Positions 52,972-64,000 of a stretch of DNA of 64,000 nucleotides are shown here, in pieces. Every line of letters starts with the position of its first letter. Position 1 is the stretch's first letter. Position numbers and translations under genes: made by a program. Origin of the DNA: an uncultured Planctomycetia bacterium (GTDB lineage: Bacteria; Planctomycetota; Phycisphaerae; Phycisphaerales; SM1A02); contig CALMPF010000026.1 of assembly GCA_937871505.1 (NCBI GenBank), positions 248,001-312,000 of the forward strand, given 5' to 3'. A model generated the notes under the pieces. It saw nothing but the letters and a program-made list of their open reading frames with translations, was not told the DNA's origin and made no database searches.

Positions 52972-53938
52972 GGCCCATCGAGACGATCGCGCCCTCGTCG
53001 AGGTCGAAGAGGAACTCGCAGGACGACAGATCCGTGCTCCATGTCTCGGGCGGCAGGAGCGGCGGCGCGTTGACCGCGAGCGAGAGCACCTGAAGCTCGT
53101 ACCACCCCGCGAGCGCGCCGGACTCGAAGTCGGAGACCCGGACGACGACCGGCCACGGCTGCCCGGGCCCGCCAAGCGCATCGGTCTGGAAGTCGATCCG
53201 GGTGAGCGTCTCGCCGAACTCGTCGACGAGATCCGTGCGCAGCGGGAGGATCGAACGTCCCTCTCGCCAGACGCGCCAGGTCATCCCCGCTCCGTCGAGC
53301 GATCCGCCGTCGAACTCCGCGAAGAGCACGCTCCCGCCGGGGACGGGGGCGAGGTCGTCCGGGAGGAGATCCGGCTCGCTCCAGAGATCGCTGGCCGGAG
53401 CGACCAGCTCGATTCCAAGGTCGCGCCAAGTCGGCGGCGTCGAGGCGCGATCATCCGTCCATCGAAAGAGGTGCGCCGCGCAGAGAATCAGCGGATCGGG
53501 AAACATCATCGCCGAAGTCGGATGCGCGTCCGGGGGGATCTGCCCGAAAACTCCGGTCCGCGCGAGCGCGTTCACCGCTTCGACCTTCGAGTCGCCGAGG
53601 ATCGCGATGTCGGATGCGCCGAACTCGCCGGCTGCACCGACCACGGTCGAGACTCGGGAGTGGCCGAGCGTTCGATCGATCGCAAAGAACGCGGTGCCCG
53701 GCACGTCTACATTGAGCGGAAAGAGGGGGGCGTCGTACCCCGGCAGGACCGCGTGCAGCGTGACGCTGCACTCGATGACCGCGGAGCGGACTTCCCCGAG
53801 CTTGGCGAGCAGGGCGGCAGAAGCGGCGTCCGGAGCGGAATCCGCGGCGCGCGGAGCGCGGGGTGGGACGTGCGAGCGCTCGGCCGCGAAGACCGCGACG
53901 AGCGCGAGACCCACGCAGAGGACGGATGCTGTCTTCAT
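52961..53938 (-). CDS. Uncharacterised exported protein
   Basis: 325-residue protein with a signal peptide (KTASVLCVGLALVAVFAA). The mature part has beta-rich strands such as VIECSVTLHAVLPGYDA, TWRVWREGRSILPLRTDLVD and RIDFQTDALGG. The pattern loosely resembles outer-membrane lipoprotein-sorting (LolA-like) or DUF-type beta proteins, but no motif is decisive. ATG 53938 starts the signal peptide. It overlaps the next gene by 11 bp. Confidence 0.62.
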   Translation of the reverse strand: MKTASVLCVGLALVAVFAAERSHVPPRAPRAADSAPDAASAALLAKLGEVRSAVIECSVTLHAVLPGYDAPLFPLNVDVPGTAFFAIDRTLGHSRVSTVVGAAGEFGASDIAILGDSKVEAVNALARTGVFGQIPPDAHPTSAMMFPDPLILCAAHLFRWTDDRASTPPTWRDLGIELVAPASDLWSEPDLLPDDLAPVPGGSVLFAEFDGGSLDGAGMTWRVWREGRSILPLRTDLVDEFGETLTRIDFQTDALGGPGQPWPVVVRVSDFESGALAGWYELQVLSLAVNAPPLLPPETWSTDLSSCEFLFDLDEGAIVSMGHGR

Positions 53939-54052
53939 CGGGTGATCCTCGAGGGCTTGAGCGCGGCCGGGAGTCGGCGTCGCGGCGCTCCGTCGCACCG
54001 CAGGCGCGAGGGCGGCTGGCAATCTGGGGCCATCGACAGAGCGGGGGACCGC

Positions 54053-54514
54053 TCAGCGGCCGGTCTGGAACGAGTCATGCATGAACCACGGGTGCGTCGA
54101 GTGTGCGCCAGTTGAAAGGTCGATCTCGGATGAGTCCGTCGCGACCGAGCGCATCGCGCCATGGGCACGGCGGATGTAGAGGTGCGCGCTCTCCATGCAG
54201 AATCGGAGAAGCTGCTGCCTGCCGCAGTGCGATCCGCGGCGCAGGAACCGGCGCTTCCAGCCGCACTTGGCCTTCGGGTCGGGCGTCGCATCGCCCTGCA
54301 CCGACGGGTCGATGCAGGGGAAGCTGTCGATCCCCGTGCGGCACTTCGGGTCCGAGGGATCCGGCGTTGCGCTCGACCCGAAGCAATCTCCAAGATGGGT
54401 CGGCGTCGGAGCCCCCATCGGCGTCGGCGTCGGCGTCGGCGTCGGTCCGTCGAGAGTCGGCTGCGGGACGGCGAGCGCCCCGACCGCCGCGAACCCCATC
54501 GCGATGAGCGCCAT
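54053..54514 (-). CDS. Small secreted Cys-rich protein with PTPTP tract
   Basis: 153-residue predicted exported protein. After a short hydrophobic N-terminus (ALIAMGFAAVGALAVP) there is a PTPTPTP stretch encoded by 6-bp GTCGGC repeats, then a Cys-rich part (CFGSS, CRTGIDSFPCIDP, CGWKRR, CGRQQLLRFC). No family recognised. An AGGAGG sequence lies about 28 nt before the ATG, too far for a normal ribosome binding site, so the true start may differ. Confidence 0.45.
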   Translation of the reverse strand: MALIAMGFAAVGALAVPQPTLDGPTPTPTPTPMGAPTPTHLGDCFGSSATPDPSDPKCRTGIDSFPCIDPSVQGDATPDPKAKCGWKRRFLRRGSHCGRQQLLRFCMESAHLYIRRAHGAMRSVATDSSEIDLSTGAHSTHPWFMHDSFQTGR

Positions 54515-55229
54515 CGCAGTGAGAGGGGCTCCGGCGTGAAGCCTCCTGCCACGTCGATCGCGGAGCCGTGACGAGTCGGGTGCGCAACCATCTCAAGCGG
54601 GAGGTACTCAAGCGGGAGGGGGAACGACGCCCGCTGCCAGCGGTCCAGGCTGGCGCATCGGACGGTCCGACCTCCCATCACTCTGTCGCATGCTGTCGCA
54701 TGATGCCCCTTTCGGAGAAGTGACGGACCCACGAAAGCACAGATGCAATCCGACGCAACGACGCGCTCGCCCTGCCAGACCGGGGATGTCCCCCGCACAT
54801 CTGAACCGGCGAAGTGTAACACCGGGCCGGTTGCGTTGGCGAGTGCCGTATCAAAGGTCCGGCGCCGGCTCCGAATGTCACTTCCGAAGCAAGAGGTGTG
54901 CCACGCGCACGCTCGAAGCGATGGGTGCGGAACCCATGCCCGCCGCGCGGGCGGCTCTCGATCCCGCCGCGCCCTGCGCGGTCTTCTGATCGGTGCCGCG
55001 CGCCGCCGGACACGACGCGCTCGCTCGCGACTGATGGGCGGCGGGCCCGGCTCCGCCGCCGGGCCGCCGAGCGCGGTCGCAACGCCGTTGCATCGCAGCG
55101 GATGCGGCCTCGTTGCGGCGCTGTCGCCGTCGCGATCATCACCCCGGTGGTCACGGTGGGCCGATCGCGCTCGGCGGTCGGCTCGCTGCTGCCGCTCGGC
55201 TCCGGGGTCCTGTCGATAGCATCTCGGCC
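54515..55229. other. Intergenic region before DAHP synthase
   Basis: 715 bp. Frames are open on both strands, as usual in GC-rich DNA, but none shows a protein family, signal peptide or start context I trust. TAGCAT at 55217-55222 lies 7 nt before the GTG of the next gene. Confidence 0.4.
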
Positions 55230-56711
<1,482 letters not shown>

Positions 56712-57118
56712 GGGGCTGGGCGGCGCGGCGGGGATCAGGGACGTTCGCCGAGCGGAGGTCGCAGGGCCCGAGTTCCGTGGCGCGGGGCGCGTCGGACGTG
56801 GAAGCGCTGCCCGGTGGGCGACTTCGGACAGGGGCGACCGGAGCGGGCGGCGACCGCCGCGGCGGGTGCACGCTGCATCGAGGTTGGCGTCCGCTCGTAA
56901 AGGAAGCGAGTTCTCAGACCTTGGAGGGACGGACGCGCCCTCGCAGCGCTCTCTCTCGCGCGATCCAAGTGCCTCCGTTCACACCCCGACCCGCCCCCCA
57001 ACCGGCCCCCGACCCCGCCCCCCACCGGCCCGGACCCCTCCCCTCATCCGGTCTCCTCGCACCGCTCCGGCTGCCCGGATCCGAGCCCGACTTCGCTTGG
57101 CGACCGCCGTCGGGTTTC

Positions 57119-57146
57119 TTGCCGAATCCGGCGGTTTCATTATCAT
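57119..57146 (+). promoter_or_regulatory. Putative promoter of the act operon
   Basis: TTGCCG (57119-57124), 16 bp, TATCAT (57141-57146): the most canonical-looking sigma-70 promoter in the window, about 120 bp upstream of the alternative complex III genes. The 56712-57118 stretch before it contains Pro/Arg-rich open frames but nothing I regard as a gene. Confidence 0.5.
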
Positions 57147-57272
57147 CGCGGCCGCTGCCCGAGTCTGAACGAGAGAGCAGGGGCAGCACCTGCGTCGCGG
57201 GCCTGCGGTTCATTGACCGGCGCCTCCGGTTCGAGTACCATCTTCGACTTTGTGAAAAAAGGCACAAGCTCG

Positions 57273-57926
57273 ATGAGCAGATACGTCTTTCCCCGTTGGT
57301 CGAACCTCCTGTTGCCGACGATCATCGTCGTCGGCATGACGGTCCCGCTCTATGCGGTGCTCCTCGTCGCCTACGGGTTCAGCCCGAAGACGCTCGACCA
57401 GGGCTACATGCCGCTCCAGCCCGTGCCCTTCAGCCACGCGCTTCACGCGGGGACGCTGGGAATGGACTGCCGCTACTGCCACAACACGGTCGAGCACGCG
57501 GCCCATGCGGCGATCCCGCCGACGCAGACCTGCATGAACTGCCACACGCAGGTCGTGAAGGACAGCCCGAAGCTGGCCGAGGTCCGCCGAAGCTATGAGG
57601 AAGGGATGCCGGTGGAGTGGATCAAGGTCCACACGCTCGCGCAGTACGCCTACTTCGACCACTCGGCGCACATCAACCGGGGCGTCGGCTGCGTGAGCTG
57701 CCACGGGCGCGTCGATCAGATGGAGGTCGTCTATCAGTCCGCGCCGCTGAGCATGGGGTGGTGCCTCGACTGCCACCGGAATCCGGAGCCGCACCTGCGT
57801 CCGGTCTCGCAGGTGACCAATCTCGCGTGGGACCAGCGCACCGAACTCACGAGGAGCGAGCGTCTGGCGCTTCGCGACCTGTACCACATCAATCCCTCCG
57901 AGAACTGCTCGACATGTCACCGCTGA
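57273..57926 (+). CDS. actA: Alternative complex III subunit A (multiheme cytochrome c)
   Basis: 217-residue membrane-anchored cytochrome. An N-terminal helix (LLLPTIIVVGMTVPLYAVLL) is followed by CxxCH haem motifs CRYCH, CMNCH, CVSCH, CLDCH and CSTCH. The five motifs match ActA, the periplasmic electron carrier of the alternative complex III (quinol:electron-acceptor oxidoreductase). First gene of actABCDE. ATG 57273 is used; GTG 57252 in the same frame is possible. Confidence 0.9.
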   Translation: MSRYVFPRWSNLLLPTIIVVGMTVPLYAVLLVAYGFSPKTLDQGYMPLQPVPFSHALHAGTLGMDCRYCHNTVEHAAHAAIPPTQTCMNCHTQVVKDSPKLAEVRRSYEEGMPVEWIKVHTLAQYAYFDHSAHINRGVGCVSCHGRVDQMEVVYQSAPLSMGWCLDCHRNPEPHLRPVSQVTNLAWDQRTELTRSERLALRDLYHINPSENCSTCHR

Positions 57927-60900
57927 ACAGCACCGCCACACGCGAGCAGTCGACGGCGATGCCGAGGGACGTTCTCGCCGAGGACGGCCGGCCCGCGCAC
58001 GCCGCGATCGAGCGGTCCGATGCCGACTCAGGCTCCGCCTGCTGCGCGTCCGGCTCCGCCTCCGCAGGGCTGCGCAAGTCGCTCTCGTTCGAGACCGCCG
58101 CGGACGCGTCCCCCTCGGCGCCGCGCGGCGAGCGCTACTGGCGGAGCTTCGAGGAGCTTGCCGAGACCCCGGAGTTCAACGAGCTCGTGGATCGCGAGTT
58201 TTCCGCCGCCTCATCGGAGCTGGTGACGCCCGAGGAGCGCCGGCACTTCATGAAGGTGATGGGCGCCTCCTTCGCGCTCGCGGGGGTCGCGCTGACCGGC
58301 TGTCGGCGGCTTCCCGAGGTGAAGATCGCTCCCTACGCGAGCCGCCCCGAGAACCGCACGCCCGGCGTTCCGGTGCGCTACGCCACGTCGATGGAGGTCG
58401 GAGGCGTCGCGCGGCCGCTGCTGGCGACCAGCTACGACTCGCGCCCGATCAAGCTCGACGGCAACAACCTCCATCCCTCGAGCCTCGGCGGCAGCGACGT
58501 CTTCATGCAGGCGGCGATCCTCGACCTCTACGACGTCGATCGCAGCCGCGAGGTCTTCGCGGGCGGCGAGGCCTCGTCGTGGAGCGCGTTCGAGGCGTTC
58601 GCAGCGCCGCACTTCGCGTCGCTCGCGGCCGCCCGGGGCGCGGGCCTCGCCATCGTCGCGGAGGCCTCCTCGTCGCCGACGCTCGCGTCGCTGCGCGACG
58701 CCCTGCGCTCGCGGCTTCCCGAGGCGACATGGGCGACCTACGAGCCCGTGAACGACGACCAGGAGCGCGCGGGAACGGCGATCGTCTTCGGTTCGCCGCG
58801 CCGCGTTCGCGCCGTCTTCCATGACGGTCTCGGCACCGAGGGACACGGGGCGGGCGGCCCGACGGCGGGCGATGTCAAGGCCACCGTCATCCTGAGCCTC
58901 GACTGCGACTTCCTCGGCGATCATCCCTCCGCAGTGCGGCTCTCCCGGGAGTTCGCCGCGGTGCGCCGCGTCGCGGGGTCGCCGGCGTCGTCGAAGTCGG
59001 CAGCGCGATCCGGCGACGGCGCGAGTCGGCTGGCCTCGATGGTGCGGCTCTACATGGTCGACGGCGGCTGCACCGTCACGGGCGTGATGGCGGACGAGCG
59101 GATGCCGGTCCGCGTCGTCGACGTGCCCGCGGTCGGCGCTGCGATCGCCCTGCGGATTCTCGAGAAGCTCGGCAGCCCGGCGAGCCCCTCCCTCGTCGCG
59201 GCGCTGCGAGCGCTCGCGGAGTCGGACTCCGGCCGCGCCGCGATCGCCTCCTGCGACGCGGCGGTCCTCGATGCCGCGGCGCGCGACCTGCTCGCCGCGC
59301 GCGGCTCCGGAGCGATCCTCGTCGGGGGCAGCCAGCCCGCGGCGCTGCATGCCGCGGCGTGCGTCCTCAACCAGCAGCTCGGCAACGTCGGCCGGACGAT
59401 CTCGTTCATTCCGGTTCCCGACCTCGATCGACCGAGCTCGATCGACGCCCTGAAGGGCGTCGTCGAGGGTCTCGATGCGGGCCGGATCTCCACGGTCGTG
59501 ATGCTCGGGACCAACCCGGTCTATACGGCGCCCGCGGATCTCGACTTCGCGGCGGCGCTCTCCAGGGCGCGGACTTCGATCCACTGCGGCCTGATGCGCG
59601 ACGAGACCGCGCGGCGCTGCTCGTGGCACCTTCCCCGGCCGCATCCGCTCGAGTGCTGGTCGGATGCGCTGAGCGAGGATGGCACGTACACCATCCAGCA
59701 GCCGCTGATCGCCCCGATGATCGATCCCGGACAGGGGGGGCTCTCGCCGCTCGAGCTGCTCGCCCAGATCATCCTCTGGTGCGGCATCGCGGGACTCGAA
59801 CCGGCTGCGGCGAGGATCGGCGGCGGCGAGTCGCTGCTTCGCGCGACCGTCTCCGCGCGGATCCGCGGCACCGACGTCGAGCGCACCTGGCGGCGCATCC
59901 TGCACGACGGCTTCCTCGCCGGGTCCCCGACGGGTGCGGCGCGGAATCCGACGATCGACGTCGACGCGACCGCAGCGCGCCTCGCGGCGCTCGCGAGCGG
60001 CTACGGCGCGATCCGGCCCGATGGAATCGAGGTCGCCTTCCGAACCGACCCGAAGGTCTACGACGGGCGCTACTCGAACAACGCGTGGCTCCAGGAGCTC
60101 CCCGATCCCCTGACCAAGCTGACGTGGGACAACGCCGCCGTGATGAGCCTCGCGACGGCGAATCGGCTCGGCGTCAGGCTCGACGACGTCGTCTCGATCT
60201 CAGTCGACGGCCGGAGCGTCGAGGCGGCGGTCTACGTGCTGCCGGGACATCCGGACAGCTCGATCACGCTCACCCTCGGCTACGGCAGGGGATCCGACGC
60301 GGGTCACGTCGCGGAGTCCGCAGGGTTCAATGCCTACGCGATCCGCCCTTCGGCGAGCCCGGCGGCGGCGATCGCCTCGAACGTCTCGAAGACGGCGCGG
60401 CGGTATCACCTCGTGAGCACGCAGGACCGCGGCGCCGGGAACCCGGTCGCGGAAGCGGGAATCCAGGATCGGCTTCCGACGCTCGTCCGCGAGACGACGC
60501 TGGAGAACTTCCGGCACCATCCGGACTTCGCCAAGCACCCGACCAAGGACTTCCACGTCGCCCACCGGCTTTCGCTCTGGGAGGAGACGAACCTCGAAGG
60601 CGCCACGCACCGCTGGGCGATGTCGGTGGATCTCTCGACGTGCACCGGCTGCAACGCCTGCGTCATCGCCTGCCAGGCGGAGAACAACATCCCGGTGGTG
60701 GGCAAGGAGCAGGTGCGCCGCGGCCGCGAGATGCAGTGGATGCGGATCGACCGCTACTTCCGCGGCGGCGATCCGGCGCGCCCGCATCGCACGGTCTACC
60801 AGCCGGTCACCTGCCTGCACTGCGAGATGGCTCCGTGCGAGCAGGTCTGTCCGGTGGCGGCGACCGTCCATGACGAAGACGGCCTCAACGTCATGGTCTA

Positions 60901-61449
60901 CAACCGCTGCGTGGGCACCCGATACTGCTCGAACAACTGCCCCTACAAGGTGCGCCGCTTCAACTACTTCGACTGGAACCGGATGATCCCCTCCCGGGAG
61001 AACAACTGGATCCAGCACGACATGGGGTACTACTTCCGCGACGGTCCCGACGAGTGGCGGCGGATGCAGTTCAACCCCGAGGTCACCGTGCGCATGCGCG
61101 GCGTGATGGAGAAGTGCACCTTCTGCACGCAGCGGATCACGCAGGCGAAGATCGACGCCAAGAACGCCTGGGCCCGCGCGGGCGGCAGCGCGACGGCGCC
61201 CGGCGGATACCGCATCCCCGACGGCGCCATCGTCACCGCGTGCGAGGCGGCCTGCCCGGCGCAGGCGATCGTCTTCGGCGACCTCAACGATCCGAAGAGC
61301 CGCGTCGCCGCGCTCCACAAGGACCTCCTCGCGTACGAGATGCTCGAGGAGCTGAACACCAAGCCGCGCTTGAAGTACCTCGCGCGGCTGAACAACCCCG
61401 CCGTCGAGCCCGCGAGCGAGGGTCACGCCGAGGCTGCGGGAGCCCACTC

Positions 61450-61453
<4 letters not shown>
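57914..61453 (+). CDS. actB: Alternative complex III subunit B (molybdopterin-like/Fe-S)
   Basis: 1179-residue protein, start overlapping actA by 13 bp. A twin-arginine-like signal ([19 protein letters not shown]) lies about 110 residues in, as in ActB's TAT-variant type. The central part is a molybdopterin-oxidoreductase-like fold without an obvious cofactor ligand. The C-terminal about 250 residues are a polyferredoxin: [48 protein letters not shown] and CEAACP. It is the large extracytoplasmic electron-transfer subunit and normally contains Fe-S clusters. Length is normal for the fused ActB family. Confidence 0.9.
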
Positions 61454-62933
<1,480 letters not shown>

Positions 62934-62937
<4 letters not shown>

Positions 62938-63551
62938 GCACGCTCGTCACCGATCCCCGTCCGCTCTCGGAAGGGCGGCCCCAGGAGCGGGGCAGGCTCT
63001 ACGGCCTGATGGCGGAGTTCGCCACGCCCGGGGAGCTGCTCCGCGCCGCCGACACCGTGCGCAAGGAGGGTTTCCGCTGGTGGGACTGCCACTCGCCCTT
63101 CCCCGTCCACGGCCTCGACAAGGCGATGGGCATCAGCCCGACGATCCTTCCGGTGGCCGTCTTCGGCGCCGCGGCCACCGGCGCTCTCGTCGGATTCCTG
63201 CTCCAGGCCTTCACCAACTCGTGGTCCTTCACGATCTGGGCGATCGTCTGGGTGACCGGCTATCCCTACCTCATCAGCGGCAAGCCGCTCCTGAGCATGC
63301 CGGCGTTCATCCCGGTCATGTTCGAGCTGACGATCCTGCTCGCGGCGACCTCGACGGTCTTCCTCATGCTGCTCTTCAACGGCCTGCCGCGACTCCACCA
63401 TCCGCTGCTCAAGAGCGACCGCTTCCGCCGCGTCACCGACGACCGCTTCTTCCTCGTGATCGAGGCGCGAGACCCGAAGTTCTCGCGGGCGCGGACCGAG
63501 TCGCTGCTCCGCTCGCTGCACCCCGTCGCCGTCGAGGCGGTTGAGGACTGA
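62934..63551 (+). CDS. actD: Alternative complex III subunit D (DUF3341)
   Basis: 205-residue protein with two transmembrane helices ([20 protein letters not shown] and [20 protein letters not shown]) flanked by an N-terminal ferredoxin-like DUF3341 part ([38 protein letters not shown]). The GTG start at 62934 overlaps the actC stop (GTGA). Accessory membrane subunit of the complex. Confidence 0.9.
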
Positions 63552-63555
63552 TCCG

Positions 63556-64000
63556 ATGGCGCACTCCGCTCCCCGCTCTCCTTCGCGTTCCGAGCACGAG
63601 ATCCCGCGGTTCTTCGTCTACGGCGGGCTTCTCGTGATCTGCCTCCTGCTGGTGCCGCCGGCGATCGTGGCCCGGGTGCGCGCCGCGCCGTCGCAGTCGC
63701 GGAAGATCGCGCTGATCCAGGACATGGACATCCAGGCGCGGTTCGGAACGCAGCAGGTCAACCCGGTCTTCGTCGACGGCCGCGCCATGCGTCCGCGCGT
63801 CGCGGGAACGCTCTCACGCGTCGATCCGGTCGAGCCGACCCTCAGGACCGAGGGCGGGGCCGAGGGGGCGTGGGCGACGTCGCTCCCCGACGAGTACCCG
63901 CTGACGCTCGAGCTGCTCCAGCGCGGCCGCGACCGCTTCGCGATCTACTGCGCCCTCTGCCACGGCTACGCAGGGTTCGGCGACGGGATCATCCACGTCC
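63556..64000 (+). CDS. actE: Alternative complex III subunit E (cytochrome c), partial
   Basis: Begins 4 bp after actD and is cut by the window end after 148 codons. One N-terminal helix (FFVYGGLLVICLLLVPPAIV), a domain with PLTLELLQRGRDRFAIYC and a haem-binding CALCH motif followed by GYAGFGDGI, as in the mono-haem cytochrome ActE. The rest lies outside the window. Confidence 0.85.
   Translation, partial: MAHSAPRSPSRSEHEIPRFFVYGGLLVICLLLVPPAIVARVRAAPSQSRKIALIQDMDIQARFGTQQVNPVFVDGRAMRPRVAGTLSRVDPVEPTLRTEGGAEGAWATSLPDEYPLTLELLQRGRDRFAIYCALCHGYAGFGDGIIHV

Overview
The window is high-GC bacterial chromosome that looks planctomycetal, probably Phycisphaerae-like. The markers are a DUF1573 protein, an ECF sigma factor of the TIGR02999 type, a secreted protein ending in a PEP-CTERM-like Pro-rich/hydrophobic/Arg tail, a dockerin-like calcium-repeat tail, LssY_C and UVR-motif proteins, ExbB/ExbD clusters and an alternative complex III operon. 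Taxonomy is inferred from gene families, not from an rRNA gene. Several genes have a TANNNT hexamer only 5-8 nt upstream of ATG or GTG, which suggests leaderless transcripts; I used this to choose some starts.

Layout. 1-7 kb: DUF1573 protein, PQQ-like repeat protein, two-gene ABC exporter, alpha/beta hydrolase, ECF sigma factor. 7-9.4 kb: an intergenic region with a palindromic repeat, a PEP-CTERM-type secreted protein and an overlapping small-protein/nucleotidyltransferase pair. 9.4-25.6 kb: mostly housekeeping and accessory genes (SLC13 transporter, ABC-F ATPase, GH29 fucosidase, chagasin-like inhibitor, PilT, acyl-CoA carboxyltransferase, LssY_C protein, glycyl-tRNA synthetase, GcvT, sigma-70 factor, UVR protein). 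25.6-33.3 kb: a minus-strand ExbB-ExbD-ExbD-large protein operon linked by start/stop overlaps, a vWA protein and a DoxX protein. 33.5 kb: tRNA-Leu(UAG), then about 1.5 kb without convincing genes but with repeats and one strong terminator. 35-37 kb: a two-HKD phospholipase D/cardiolipin synthase-like protein.

37.1-52.1 kb is a complete type I-G (formerly I-U) CRISPR-Cas locus on the minus strand: cas4-cas1 fusion, cas2, a sigma-factor-like gene, csb1 (cas7), csb2 (cas5-cas6), cas3 with a C-terminal Cas3-extension domain, a leader region, and 31 intact 36-bp repeats plus one degenerate terminal repeat. An IS630-family element sits inside one spacer at a duplicated TA; removing it restores a 35-nt spacer. 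Between cas2 and the effector operon, in the opposite orientation, lies a solitary degenerate CRISPR repeat whose last 21 nt are identical to the array repeat. Exactly 36 nt later there is a second, 5'-half-like pseudo-repeat. A 25-codon AT-rich ORF lies upstream. This resembles the architecture of crRNA-like regulatory RNAs (CreA/CreTA type) and is the most interesting candidate system here.

52.4-56.7 kb: three uncharacterised secreted or membrane proteins and a class II DAHP synthase. 57.1-64 kb: an alternative complex III operon actABCDE, cut by the window edge. Minisatellite-like tandem repeats of 12, 13, 36 and 39 bp occur at several places, both between genes and as in-frame expansions. 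A palindromic repeat family of about 125-190 bp is present in three copies.
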